The translations under genes were made by a program, and so were the position numbers. Below are positions 14,853 to 24,320 of a DNA stretch of 64,000 nt, one piece after another. The DNA is from Lentzea flava (lineage in GTDB: Bacteria > Actinomycetota > Actinomycetes > Mycobacteriales > Pseudonocardiaceae): assembly GCF_014648475.1 (NCBI RefSeq), contig NZ_BMRE01000016.1:62001-126000 (forward strand). The letters are read 5' to 3'. Numbering within the stretch: the stretch's first letter is position 1; each line of letters begins with the position of its first letter. The notes below the pieces were generated by a model, which saw only the letters and a program-made list of their open reading frames with translations, did not search any database and was not told the origin of the DNA.

Positions 14853-16925
14853 TCAGCGAACCTGCCACTTCTGGTTCGTGCCACCGTTGCACGTCCACAG
14901 CACGATCTTCGTGCCGTTCGCGGTACCGGCGCCGTAGGCGTCCAGGCACAACCCGGACTGGACGCCGGTGATGGTGCCGTCCGAGTTGACGTTCCACTGC
15001 TGGTTGGTGCGGCCGTGGCAGTCCCACGTCACGACCGCGGTCCCGGCAGTGGTGCCTTCGCCATAGGCATCCAGGCACTTGTTGCCGTACACCATCAGCT
15101 GCTTGCTCGCCGTGCGGCTCCAGTTCTGGTTGGCGGCACCATTGCAGTCCCACAACTGGATCGCGGCGCCGTTGGCCGTGCTCCCACCGCTCACGTCAAC
15201 GCACTTGTTCGCGGAGACCGAGGTGATCGTCCCTGCTCCGCCTCCACCGCCGGGCCGCAGGAACAGGCCGAACTCGGCGATGGCCGGGTTCGACCTCGAT
15301 CCGGTGATGCGCAGCCTCACCTGGCTGGTGGTGACCGGGGAAGACAGGCGGACCAGCTTCTTCTGTCCGATCGTGGTGTCACTCGCGATCTGGTTCCAGG
15401 AGCTGCCGTTCCAGGCGTCCACCGCGTAGGACTTGACGCGCTGACCGAGGTTCAGGTCCTCCTGGACGGACAGGACGTCGAACGTGCGCGCCGCGGGCAG
15501 GGTGAACACCAGCCCGCCGGTCGAGGCGGACGGTTGCCAGGAGCTGTCCAGGTTGCCGTCCAGCGCGAGGTTCGGGGTGCGGCCGGGGAGGTTGCCCGTC
15601 CCGCTGTCGTTCGCCGCGGTCGCACCGGCGGCGAGGTTGGTGCCGAACGTCCCGGTGAGCCTCGCGTTGAACTGGTTGAGCACCGTGATCGCGGACTGGT
15701 CGAGCACACCCTGCCGGTTCGGCGAGACGTTCAGCAGGGAGTTGCAGTTGCGGCCGACCGAGCCGTAGTACATCTCCTCGAGCTCCGGCACGGGCCGCCA
15801 GACCTCGTTGGGCTGCCAGAACCAGTTGTGGCGCGCGGAAAGCGTTCCGTTGCACTCGCCGGGTGTCCACTTCAGATAGTTCCAGGCACTGGTGCCGTCC
15901 GCCTTCCGCCGGGACAGCAGGGCGTCGCTGCCGAGGTCCGGAGCGCCGTTCCCGCCGGGCGGGTTGACGATGTTGTCCGCGGCGATCGCGGCGTTGCCGA
16001 CGTAGGGCACGACCGACGTCTCGGACTGCCGGGCGTAGCCGTCCTCGTTGCCGATCCAACGGACGTCCGGTCCACCGTCGTTCAACATGACCGCGTTCGG
16101 CTGGAGCGCGCGGACGATCTTGATCCAGTCGAGGAAGTTGTAGGGCTGGGGACGTCCGGTGGGATTCGCCATGTCCCACCACACCTCGTCAACCGTGCCG
16201 TACTTGGACATCAGCTCGTAGAGCGTGTTCTCGAAGTAGGCGTTGTAGTCGTCGGAGTTGAAGCGGAACGAGATCCCGTTGACGATCTGCGAAGGGTCGC
16301 CGGGGATGGGCACCTGCTTCTGTGCGCTGCCGTTGGCGAACCGCCCACCGGGCTGGTTCTCGTGCAGGTCGGCCGGCGAGAGGTAGATGCCCACCTTCGA
16401 CCCGTACTTGTGCATGGAGTCGGTGAAGTTCTTCACCACGTCGCCCTGGCCGTTCTGCCAGGCGCGGTCGGAGGCAACGCCGAAGGCCGAGTACTTCGAG
16501 GGGAACAGCAGGAAGCCGTCGTGGTGCTTCGCGGTCAGGATGCCGCCCTTGAAACCGGCGTCCCTCAACGAGATCGCCCACTGGTCGGTGTCCAGGCCAT
16601 GGGGCGTGAAGACGTTCGGGTCCTCGGTGCCGGTGCCCCACTCCCTGCCGGTGAAGGTGTTCACTCCGAAGTGGATGAACGCCATCCGCTCCAGCCGCTG
16701 CCAGGCCAGCTGCCGAGGGGTGGGCACGACGTTCGCGGCGTTCTCGATGATCGTGGCGGGCGAGTCGGACGGTGCTATCGGGATGACCTGTGCCGGCGGC
16801 ACCGCGGCGGAAACCGCGGCGGGCAGCCCGAACACGACCACGCCGAGCACGGACAACGCGGTCAGCGCCTGTCGGGTGAAGCCACCTGGTCGCGCGGAAG
16901 GCCTTCGCCAGTACGAGGAGTGCAT
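14853..16925 (-). CDS. Secreted GH29 alpha-L-fucosidase with F5/8-type and ricin-type modules
   Basis: The 690-residue protein starts at the ATG preceded by AAAGGA and has a signal peptide cleaved near residue 40. The GH29 barrel (about 65-440) shows FIHFGVNTF, KHHDGF (133-138) and the nucleophile Asp251 in VDEVWWDMAN. A galactose-binding-like F5/8 C domain (about 450-560) and a ricin-B CBM13 module (about 566-690) follow a glycine linker. It would remove terminal alpha-L-fucose, for example from xyloglucan or plant glycans. It lies next to a second fucosidase of another family (GH95), separated by a terminator, so the two are separate transcription units on one strand. Confidence 0.92.
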   Translation of the reverse strand: MHSSYWRRPSARPGGFTRQALTALSVLGVVVFGLPAAVSAAVPPAQVIPIAPSDSPATIIENAANVVPTPRQLAWQRLERMAFIHFGVNTFTGREWGTGTEDPNVFTPHGLDTDQWAISLRDAGFKGGILTAKHHDGFLLFPSKYSAFGVASDRAWQNGQGDVVKNFTDSMHKYGSKVGIYLSPADLHENQPGGRFANGSAQKQVPIPGDPSQIVNGISFRFNSDDYNAYFENTLYELMSKYGTVDEVWWDMANPTGRPQPYNFLDWIKIVRALQPNAVMLNDGGPDVRWIGNEDGYARQSETSVVPYVGNAAIAADNIVNPPGGNGAPDLGSDALLSRRKADGTSAWNYLKWTPGECNGTLSARHNWFWQPNEVWRPVPELEEMYYGSVGRNCNSLLNVSPNRQGVLDQSAITVLNQFNARLTGTFGTNLAAGATAANDSGTGNLPGRTPNLALDGNLDSSWQPSASTGGLVFTLPAARTFDVLSVQEDLNLGQRVKSYAVDAWNGSSWNQIASDTTIGQKKLVRLSSPVTTSQVRLRITGSRSNPAIAEFGLFLRPGGGGGAGTITSVSANKCVDVSGGSTANGAAIQLWDCNGAANQNWSRTASKQLMVYGNKCLDAYGEGTTAGTAVVTWDCHGRTNQQWNVNSDGTITGVQSGLCLDAYGAGTANGTKIVLWTCNGGTNQKWQVR

Positions 16926-17283
16926 GTCTGCGTCCTTTCTCCGGTGTGCGGCAATGCGTCCGGACGCAAGAGCATGTTCACGTTCACCACACCGAACTAC
17001 TTGATCAAATCCCTGCTGAACGGATTCACACGCCATTGAGGTTCGTCCGGCCGAAACTGGGACAAGAGCTGCCGCAAACCCTTGTCCTGCAAGGGTGACG
17101 CCAACAACAGGAGTGGTTCACTAGCCTGAATGAGCGACTTTCGGCATTGTCCTGCAACGCAACGGAGGCGAACAGTCATTCGATGAGGTCAGCGGCTTCA
17201 GCAGAGAAGCCAACGCTGACACCGTGGCAGAAACATGCCATTGCCCCTGCCCCGAGCGGCAGGCCGTCGATGTCAGAACACAG
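16926..17283. other. Intergenic region upstream of the GH29 gene
   Basis: About 360 bases between the GH29 start and the palindromic terminator of the GH95 gene. It must hold the GH29 promoter; no match to the CebR or ATGTTAGCG-type operators is visible and no small gene is supported. Confidence 0.5.
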
Positions 17284-17321
17284 GCGGGGCGGCACGATCC
17301 GATCGGATCGTGCCGCCCCGC
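17284..17321. terminator. 38-bp perfect palindrome, terminator of the GH95 gene
   Basis: Arms of 19 bases (GCGGGGCGGCACGATCCGA and its exact reverse complement) meet without a spacer. It starts 18 bases after the GH95 stop on the minus strand. Position and GC-rich stem favour a terminator; the absence of a loop makes it unusual because the RNA hairpin must open several central pairs. Confidence 0.75.
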
Positions 17322-17339
17322 GGTGGTGTTGCCGTGCGC

Positions 17340-20201
17340 TCACCCGAACACTTGGAACTCGGCGAGCGAGAGCGGTCTGTCCGAGCCGACCAGCTGGACG
17401 CGGAAGTACCGCGCTGTGCGGTTGACCGGCAAGGACAACGTGGGTTCCGCGGCCGGGGCCTGGAATCGGCTCCACACTCCCGGTTGTGCGGCGGTGACCT
17501 GAGGATCGGTCGAGGTGAACGGCGTGTCCGATGCGAAGACGTAGTACTGGCGCAGCCGGTCGGAACAACAGTCGGTGCGGTTCCACAACGTCACCGAGCT
17601 CACCCAGCGCGAAGCGCCGAGATCCACCTGCCACCAGGGATTCGTGTCGAGTGGACGGTCGGAGGTGTGCGTCACCGAACCCGAGAAGAACGCTCCGTTG
17701 GTGTTGCCGTCCACCGCACGGCCGGCGACGGCCCCGTTCGAGTACGTGCTGGACTGGCTCGCCGGTGCGTTCAGCGCCAGGTTGGCCGGCTTCCACGTCG
17801 TGCCGACGGCGCGGTAGGTGTGCCCCGCCGTGGCGGCGAAGGTCATCCGGTCGCCGGTGACCGTACCGCCGACGGGCTGTCCGGTCGTGGTGTTGGTCAG
17901 CGTGTACCGGCCGGCGAACACACCGCTGCGCACGGTGAGGTTGCCGGAGGTCGTCGGCTTGATGGTGAAGTCGACTCCGCCCGCCGAGGTCCAGGACACG
18001 TCCACCGCGACGTTGCCCCGCGCCTTCAGACCGGTCACCGAACCCGAGGGCCACGCGCCCGGCTTGGCGGGCAGGATGTGAATCTCCCCGTTCTGGCTCT
18101 GCAGCAACATTTCGGTGACACCAGCAGTGCCGCCGAAGTTGCCGTCGATCTGGAACGGCGGGTGGGTGTCGAACAGGTTGGCGAGCGTGGAGCTCTTGAG
18201 CTGTTCGGAGAGCATCTTGTGGGCGTGGTCGCCGTCGAGCAGCCGGGCCCAGAAGTTGATTTTCCAGGCCTTGCTCCACCCGGTGCCGCCGTCACCGCGG
18301 TCGGTCAGCGTCGCCTTGGCCGCGTCGCCGAACGCGGTCCCGGCCGAGATCTGGTGGCCGGGGTGCAGCGCGTAGAGGTGGGACACGTGCCGGTGCTGCG
18401 GCTCGCCGGTGATCGCGTCGCTCTTCCACTCCTGCAGCCGTCCGCCGCTGCCGATCCGCAGACCGGGGTCCATCGCGTTCAGCTTGTCCCGCACCTGGTT
18501 GCGGAAGGTCGTGTCGGCCCCGAGCGCGGTGGAGGCGGCGATGGTGTCGGTGAACAGCCCCCAGACGATCTGCTGGGCCATCGAGTCACCCGCGGTGAAG
18601 GGCCCGTGTTCCGGCGAGTAAGTCGGGGTCGCGACGAGCTTGCCGTCACGCGGGTCGGTGCGCAGGTTCGCGAGCCAGAACTCGCTCGCTCCCTTGAGCA
18701 AGGAGTAGGCGCGGTTCAGCAGCGCCGGGTCGTTGCTGAACGTGGCGAGGTCGTAGACCTGGGACGCCAGCCAGCCGTTGGCTTCCGGGAACCAGAACGC
18801 GGTCGCCCAGTTGTGCACACCGGTGTAGCCGAACGGGTTGGTCTCGTTGTGCACGAGCCAGCCTCCGGTGCCGAACATGGAGTTCGCGGTGACCTGACCT
18901 GGCGCCTTGAGCGCCTCGACGAACCGGACGAACGGTTCCGCCGTCTCGGCCAGGTTGGCCTGTCCGGCGAGCCAGTAGTTCATCTGAACGTTGATGTTGG
19001 TGTGGTAGTCCGCGCTCCACGGCGGCGAGGTGGAGTTGTTCCACACGCCCTGCAGGTTGGCGGGCAGCGATCCGGTGCGCGAGGAGGCGATCAGCAGATA
19101 CCGGCCGTACTGGTAGTACAGCGCCTCCAGCGCCCTGTCGTCGGGCGAGGAGCCGCCGGTGTAGGCGGCGCGCAGGTCGTCGGTGGGCTTGTTCGGCATG
19201 ACCTGGCCGATGTTCAGCTTCACCCTGTCGAACAACGCCTTGTGGTCCGCGACGTGCGCGGCACGCAGCGTGGTGAAGGACTTCGCCGCCGCGGCGTCCA
19301 CAACGGACTTCACGCGACCGGCAGGATCCGTACCGCGGTAGTTCGGGTAGGTGTCGGCGTAGTCGGTGCCGGCGCCGAGCACGAACGTCGCGCTGTTCGC
19401 TCCGGACACCGTCACCGCGGAACCACTGCTGGTCACGGTTCCGCCGTCGGCGCGCACCTGGATCTGCGCTTCGAACACCATGCCGTTGTTGGCGAGCTTG
19501 CCGCGGATCGTCAACCGGCCGCCAGAGGCCGTGGCGGTGAAGTCGCTGCGCGGCGAGGTGTAGCGCAGGGTGAACGACACCTTGCCCGGCTGGTTGGCGC
19601 CCAGGCGTCCCACCATCACCTGGTCGGGATGGCTGACGAAGTACTCGCGGTCGTAGCCGACGCCGTTGTTGGTGTAGGCGACCTTGGCGGTGGCGTCACC
19701 GATGTTCAGCTCACGCCGGTACCCGGAGTACGAAGTGGACTGCCCCGCCATGTCCAGCCGGAGGTCGCCGAAGGTCTGGTAGGCCCCGAAGTTGGTCTTG
19801 GGCTGGCCCAGTTTGCCCGCCACCCAGTTCGGGTCGGCCTGACCGTTCTGGTTGATCGTGTTGATGACCTCGTCGAGCGCTCCTGGACGTGGTGAGGTCC
19901 AGTTGCCGAAGTTGTAACCACCCGCCGAACCGGGACCCCCGGTCCACAGGGACTTTTCGTTGAACTGCAACTGTTCCGATGTCACGCCACCGAACACCAT
20001 GGCGCCCAGCGCGCCGTTCCCGACGGGAAGCGCCCTGCTCTCCCAGTCGGTGGCGGGCTCGTCGTACCACAGCGTGTTGCCGTCCGGGGCCTGTTGGGCA
20101 TCGGCCGCGGGAACGGCTCCCGGCGGCAGGACGAGCCCTGCCGACAGGACGACAGCCGCGGCCGCGGCTGTGAAGGACGGTTTCGACAGCGGTCTACGCA
20201 T
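17340..20201 (-). CDS. Secreted GH95 alpha-1,2-L-fucosidase-family enzyme with C-terminal fucolectin-like module
   Basis: From the ATG at 20201 (GGAGGG upstream) the protein has 953 residues with a signal peptide of about 34. It opens with LWYDEPATDWESRALPVGNG and contains GAMVFGG, TNINVQMNYWLA and FQIDGNFGGTAGVTEMLL, the hallmark blocks of GH95. The last about 140 residues (NLALNAPASQSSTYSNGAVA onwards, with WWQVDLG and LWNRTDCCSDRL) match fucolectin/CBM47-type F5/8 domains, which bind fucose. GH95 enzymes invert and cut Fuc-alpha-1,2-Gal, as in xyloglucan side chains; some act on alpha-L-galactose. An upstream in-frame start at 20321 lacks a signal sequence and was rejected. Confidence 0.92.
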   Translation of the reverse strand: MRRPLSKPSFTAAAAAVVLSAGLVLPPGAVPAADAQQAPDGNTLWYDEPATDWESRALPVGNGALGAMVFGGVTSEQLQFNEKSLWTGGPGSAGGYNFGNWTSPRPGALDEVINTINQNGQADPNWVAGKLGQPKTNFGAYQTFGDLRLDMAGQSTSYSGYRRELNIGDATAKVAYTNNGVGYDREYFVSHPDQVMVGRLGANQPGKVSFTLRYTSPRSDFTATASGGRLTIRGKLANNGMVFEAQIQVRADGGTVTSSGSAVTVSGANSATFVLGAGTDYADTYPNYRGTDPAGRVKSVVDAAAAKSFTTLRAAHVADHKALFDRVKLNIGQVMPNKPTDDLRAAYTGGSSPDDRALEALYYQYGRYLLIASSRTGSLPANLQGVWNNSTSPPWSADYHTNINVQMNYWLAGQANLAETAEPFVRFVEALKAPGQVTANSMFGTGGWLVHNETNPFGYTGVHNWATAFWFPEANGWLASQVYDLATFSNDPALLNRAYSLLKGASEFWLANLRTDPRDGKLVATPTYSPEHGPFTAGDSMAQQIVWGLFTDTIAASTALGADTTFRNQVRDKLNAMDPGLRIGSGGRLQEWKSDAITGEPQHRHVSHLYALHPGHQISAGTAFGDAAKATLTDRGDGGTGWSKAWKINFWARLLDGDHAHKMLSEQLKSSTLANLFDTHPPFQIDGNFGGTAGVTEMLLQSQNGEIHILPAKPGAWPSGSVTGLKARGNVAVDVSWTSAGGVDFTIKPTTSGNLTVRSGVFAGRYTLTNTTTGQPVGGTVTGDRMTFAATAGHTYRAVGTTWKPANLALNAPASQSSTYSNGAVAGRAVDGNTNGAFFSGSVTHTSDRPLDTNPWWQVDLGASRWVSSVTLWNRTDCCSDRLRQYYVFASDTPFTSTDPQVTAAQPGVWSRFQAPAAEPTLSLPVNRTARYFRVQLVGSDRPLSLAEFQVFG

Positions 20202-20441
20202 GGACACCCTCCGTTGGGTGCGAAGTACGGGCAGCGGGCCGATGCTCGCAGCAGGATAGATCCGATGTATGTCCACACGGTAGGTCTTGACTTGCAGAAA
20301 TTCTCTGATCACGGAGGGCACTCACGGGTTGGCGGTTTGCTAACCTCCGATCTTTCGACGCGATAGCTGAATGCACGTGAGCGTGACCGCCGGCCCGTGT
20401 CCAGCTACCACGCCCACTCACGATCTCTGGATCACCACTGC

Positions 20442-21833
20442 TCAGAAGGACCACTTCTGATGGTTGCCGCCGTTGCAGATCCCCAGGACCACACGGGTGC
20501 CGTTGACGGTCGCGCCGCCGTTCACGCTCAGGCACAGCCCCGACTGGGCACTGGTGATGGTGCCGTCGGCGTTCAGGTTCCACTTCTGGTTGGCACCGCC
20601 GTGGCAGGTCCAGATGACGGCACTGGTGCTCGACGCGTCGAGACACCGTCGCGAGTCACCGGTGTAGACGGTCAGCTCGCCCGCGGTCGTGCGGGTCCAC
20701 TGCTGGTTGGGTCCGGTCGAACAGGCCCAGATCTGCAGCTGTGTGCCCGTCGTGGTCGAGGCGTTCGGAACGTCCAGGCACTTGTCCGCCGCGACCGCGC
20801 GCACCGGGCCGCGTGGGTTGTTCAGTGCGTAGAGCACGTCGTAGTAGGCCTGTTTCTTGGCGTAGTTGTTGTCGAACAGCAGCGGTGTCTCCTCGTCGCG
20901 CCAGGAGTACTTGTCCGTGATGCCCCAGACGGTGATGCCGGTACAGCGTGAGATGGCCAGGCAGGCCTGGGTGACCTTCCGGTACACGTCGGCCTGGGCC
21001 GAGCCGCTGCCGCCGACGTCGAGCTCGGTGATCTGCACCTCGACGCCGAGATCGGCGAATCGTTGCAGGTTCGCCTGATAGGTGCTGAGCGAGGAGTTCG
21101 AGCTGAGGTGGCTCTGGAAGCCAACGCAGTCGATCGGCACGCCGCGGTTGCGGAAGTCCCGCACCATGTTGTAGATCGCCGTGCTCTTGGTGTTGACGCC
21201 GTCGGTGTTGAAGTCGTTGTAGCAGAGCTTGGTGTTCGGGTCTGCTGCGCGGGCCGCGCGGAACGCTTCCTCGATGTAGCCGTCGCCGAGCTTCTGCTGG
21301 AAGACCGACTGCCTGCGCGTGCCGTCGCCCAGGAACGCCTCGTTGACGACGTCCCAGGCGTAGATCTGCCCCTTCCAATGACCCATGACCTGATTGATGT
21401 GGTTGCGCGTCGCCGAACGCAGGTTGGTGGCGTCGAGGTCGTTGACCCAGCTGGGGAGCTGCGCGTGCCACACCAGCGTGTGCCCGCGGATCGTCATGCG
21501 CTTGTCCCTGGCCCGGCTGACGATCTCGTCCGCGGGAGCGAAGTTGAACTGATCGCGCCGGGGCTCGGTCGTGCTCCATTTCATCTCGTTCCCCGGCGTG
21601 ACGCCGTTGAACTCCGTGGTCCACGTGTTCACGTACGCGGCCTCGTCGAGATGGCCGGAGATTCCCGCCCCGAAGTACCGCCCGGTCTGGGCTGCCGCCG
21701 CACCGGGCGTGTTCGCCGCCGCAGCGGGTCCCGGGAACAACACGAGGGCGGCGGCCGACAGCGCCGCGGTCGCCAGGGCGGCCGCACTGACGCACCGCCG
21801 CAGTCGTGGGATGTAGATCAACTCGTTCCTCAT
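20442..21833 (-). CDS. Secreted GH10 endo-beta-1,4-xylanase with C-terminal ricin-type CBM13
   Basis: The 463-residue protein has a signal peptide (about 1-40), a GH10 barrel (about 41-335) and a ricin-B lectin module (about 340-463). The acid/base is Glu165 in DVVNEAF and the nucleophile Glu270 in QITELDV; HTLVWH (118-123) and NEMKW are further GH10 blocks. It would cut xylan internally. Its ATG is 9 bases after the stop of the upstream GH43 gene, so it is the last gene of the operon 24299-20442. GAGAG is the probable ribosome site. Confidence 0.94.
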   Translation of the reverse strand: MRNELIYIPRLRRCVSAAALATAALSAAALVLFPGPAAAANTPGAAAAQTGRYFGAGISGHLDEAAYVNTWTTEFNGVTPGNEMKWSTTEPRRDQFNFAPADEIVSRARDKRMTIRGHTLVWHAQLPSWVNDLDATNLRSATRNHINQVMGHWKGQIYAWDVVNEAFLGDGTRRQSVFQQKLGDGYIEEAFRAARAADPNTKLCYNDFNTDGVNTKSTAIYNMVRDFRNRGVPIDCVGFQSHLSSNSSLSTYQANLQRFADLGVEVQITELDVGGSGSAQADVYRKVTQACLAISRCTGITVWGITDKYSWRDEETPLLFDNNYAKKQAYYDVLYALNNPRGPVRAVAADKCLDVPNASTTTGTQLQIWACSTGPNQQWTRTTAGELTVYTGDSRRCLDASSTSAVIWTCHGGANQKWNLNADGTITSAQSGLCLSVNGGATVNGTRVVLGICNGGNHQKWSF

Positions 21834-21842
21834 TTCGATCTC

Positions 21843-23321
21843 TCAGCCCGTCTCGCCCGAGGGAGCGGTGAGCGTGGCGCCGAGCCGGACCGGGCTGCCG
21901 AAGTTCGGCGTGCCGTCGGAGTTCCAGGTGAACTTCTGGGCTCGCGTCGAGCGGTTCATGTCGCAGCCACCGGACGCGGAGTCGTTGGCGTGGTAGACGA
22001 TCCAGTCCTCGGTGCCGTCGGGAGACTTGAAGAACCCGTTGTGGCCCGGCGCGTACACGCCGTTGCCGTCGTTGCGCTGGAACACCGGGTTGGGTGCCTT
22101 GGTCCAGTGCGCGCGGTTGAGCGGGTCGGTGCCGGTCAGGGTGAGCAGGCCCAGCTTGTAGTCAGGGCCCCAGCACGCGCTCGCCGAGTAGACGATCATG
22201 GTGCGGCCGTTGTGGTACAGCGGCTCCGCGGCCTCGTTGACCTGACCACCCTGGTTCTCCCACGCCAGCGTGGGCTGGCTGATCGTGCGCCGGGCGCCGC
22301 TGGTCGTGTACGGATTGGACAGTGGCGTGATGGTCAGGCTCTGAGTGCCGTCGATCGCGCTGCCCAGCAGGTAGAGCTTTCCGTTGTGCTGCAGGATGCT
22401 CGGGTCGATCTCCCACGTGTCACCGAGGTCCGCCTTGAACGTGTACGGCCCCATCGGGTCGGTGCCGGAGCTCTCCAGCACGTGCAGGCGCTGTGTCGGG
22501 TTGAAGTCCGGCACGTTCTGGCCCGCCACGTAGTACAGGTACCACCGGCCGTTCAGCAGATGGAACTCCGGTGCCCACATGTTGCAGCACCCGTTGGGCC
22601 GGCCGGACAGGGTGAACACGACGGTGTCCGCGGCGCTCGACAGACCGGCCAGCGTGCGGGACCGGCGCATGGTGATCGTGGAGTTCCACGTCGTGGTGGC
22701 CAGGTAGTAGTAGCCGTTGTAGTACTGGAGCCAGGGGTCGGGGCCGTTGCGCTTGATCGGGTTGGTGAACGTGCGGGCCGTGCCGAGCTTCACCAGCTGC
22801 CACTGCTGGTTCGTACCGCCCGTGTCGGGCCACTGGATGACCTCGGCGCCGTCGGAGGTGGAGAAGCCGAGCACGTCGACGGCCTTGCCGCTCGCGCGGT
22901 TGATCAGCCGGACCCGCCCCTCCGGCGAGTCCGCCAGCCGGAACTGCTGGCCGGGCCGGTTGGCGTCCGTCGTCTGCACCAGGCCCGTCCTGTCCGCTGT
23001 GGACGGGAAGTCGAGAACTTTGCCGCTGTGCCTCGACTTCAGCCGGTAGTAGCCGCCGCCGGAGTCGACGAACTGCCACTGCTGCCACGCGCCGTCGTTG
23101 CGGGTGTACTGCGAGATCCGCGCTCCGTCGGCGGTGGCGAGCTCGTAGACGTCCAACGCCTTGCCGCTGTTGCGGTTGACCAGCACGTAGGACGCGGTGG
23201 TGTCCACGGTCGCGGCGGCCGCGGTCATGGGCAAGGCGCTGGTGGCCCCGCCCAGCATCGTGACCGAGGTGGCCAGAACGACGGTGGTGCGCCAGCGGTG
23301 CCGCCCGGCAGTCGATGTCAA
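21843..23321 (-). CDS. Secreted ricin-module GH43 enzyme (GH43_26-like exo-arabinofuranosidase)
   Basis: This 492-residue protein has a signal peptide (about 1-37), an N-terminal ricin-B-like trefoil (about 42-178; SGKALDV, SGKVLDF and SGKAVDV repeats) and a five-bladed GH43 domain (about 185-492). Candidate catalytic residues are Asp195 (GPDPWLQYY), Asp306 (EIDPSIL) and Glu363 (VNEAAEP). The family acts on alpha-L-arabinofuranosides; this subgroup often releases arabinose from alpha-1,5-arabinan ends. Start is TTG, 18 bases after the preceding GH43 stop, with GAGG 5 bases upstream. It probably finishes what the neighbouring endo-arabinanase starts. Confidence 0.9.
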   Translation of the reverse strand: MTSTAGRHRWRTTVVLATSVTMLGGATSALPMTAAAATVDTTASYVLVNRNSGKALDVYELATADGARISQYTRNDGAWQQWQFVDSGGGYYRLKSRHSGKVLDFPSTADRTGLVQTTDANRPGQQFRLADSPEGRVRLINRASGKAVDVLGFSTSDGAEVIQWPDTGGTNQQWQLVKLGTARTFTNPIKRNGPDPWLQYYNGYYYLATTTWNSTITMRRSRTLAGLSSAADTVVFTLSGRPNGCCNMWAPEFHLLNGRWYLYYVAGQNVPDFNPTQRLHVLESSGTDPMGPYTFKADLGDTWEIDPSILQHNGKLYLLGSAIDGTQSLTITPLSNPYTTSGARRTISQPTLAWENQGGQVNEAAEPLYHNGRTMIVYSASACWGPDYKLGLLTLTGTDPLNRAHWTKAPNPVFQRNDGNGVYAPGHNGFFKSPDGTEDWIVYHANDSASGGCDMNRSTRAQKFTWNSDGTPNFGSPVRLGATLTAPSGETG

Positions 23322-23339
23322 GATCGCCTCGCAGTGTCC

Positions 23340-24299
23340 TCAGTAGACAAACGGCCAGCCGGCCGAGTCGTAGGCCAGCAGGTTGATGCCGAGCAGTGGT
23401 GCGCCGTTGTCGGCGTAGTAGTGGTACACGAGGACATCGCTGTCCACATCGGCGAAAACGTCCTGGTGTCCTGGACCGTGCACGTTGTCGTGACCGGCCA
23501 GGATCTCCGTGCCGCCACCGGAGGTCATCGGGGTGCCGTTCCGGTCGTAGAACGGACCGGTGACGCTGGTGGAGCGACCGGCCATCACCCGGTACGTGCT
23601 GGACGCACCTCGGCAGCAGTAGTCGAACGAGACGAACAGGTAGTAGTAAGAGCCGCGCTTGACGATGGTCGGCGCCTCGATCGGACCGCCGTTGCGTCCG
23701 GCGATGGAACGGATCACCGAGTCGGACCGCAGGCCGTTCGACGGGTTGAGCGCGACCATCTTGATGCCGGACCAGAACGATCCGAAGCTCAGCCACCAGC
23801 GGCCCTGGTGGTCCACGACCAGGTCGGGGTCGATGGCGTTGAAGTCGTCCGACGTCCGGGACTCGACGACGAGGCCGCGGTGGGTCCAGGTGCCGGAGTT
23901 GCCGCTGGGACTGGTGGCCAGGAAGATCGCCGACTTGTTCGACCCGAACGTCGAAGCCGAGTAGTACAGCCAGTACTGGCCGTTGTGGTAGGACAGGTCA
24001 GGCGCCCAGAGGTGACGACCGCCGCCGGTGTAGCCCGTGGTCCACGGCGCGCCGCCGGGGAACGCCGAACCCGCGTCGCGGAACGCGATCCGGTCCGCGG
24101 AGGTCTTGAGCGAGATGTTGTCGCCGGTGTGCGCGACCAGGTAGCTCCCGTCGGTGCGCTTGACCACGCTCGGATCGTGCACACCGACGTCGCCGGTCAC
24201 CCGGCCCGGTCCGGGATACGCCGAAGCGGGCGACGTCACCGCGACGGTGACGGACAGAGCTGTCAGCAGGGCCAGGACGGTCTTTCTCAGTGCGACCAC
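23340..24299 (-). CDS. Secreted GH43 endo-alpha-1,5-L-arabinanase
   Basis: The 319-residue protein has a signal peptide (1-27) and a single GH43 five-bladed propeller. Catalytic candidates: general base Asp42 (VHDPSVV), pKa modulator Asp157 (AIDPDLV) and acid Glu208 (PIEAPTI). Size and blocks (LWAPDLSYHNGQYWLYYS, GSFWSGIK) fit arabinan endo-1,5-alpha-L-arabinosidases. Start is GTG with GGAGG 8 bases upstream, 21 bases after the damaged gene that heads this operon. With the downstream GH43 and GH10 genes it forms an arabinan/arabinoxylan-degrading unit. Confidence 0.93.
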   Translation of the reverse strand: MVALRKTVLALLTALSVTVAVTSPASAYPGPGRVTGDVGVHDPSVVKRTDGSYLVAHTGDNISLKTSADRIAFRDAGSAFPGGAPWTTGYTGGGRHLWAPDLSYHNGQYWLYYSASTFGSNKSAIFLATSPSGNSGTWTHRGLVVESRTSDDFNAIDPDLVVDHQGRWWLSFGSFWSGIKMVALNPSNGLRSDSVIRSIAGRNGGPIEAPTIVKRGSYYYLFVSFDYCCRGASSTYRVMAGRSTSVTGPFYDRNGTPMTSGGGTEILAGHDNVHGPGHQDVFADVDSDVLVYHYYADNGAPLLGINLLAYDSAGWPFVY

Positions 24300-24320
24300 G
24301 GGTTTCCTCCGCGTTCCTGG

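Noticed and set aside
14517..17039. Very long open frame (about 840 codons) on the plus strand over the GH29 gene
   Set aside because: It is antisense to a clear GH29-F5/8-CBM13 enzyme, has low-complexity Arg/Val/Gly composition and no domain; high-GC DNA often leaves the complementary frame open.
17235..19895. 886-codon open frame on the plus strand over the GH95 gene
   Set aside because: Antisense shadow of GH95 without recognisable motifs or ribosome site.
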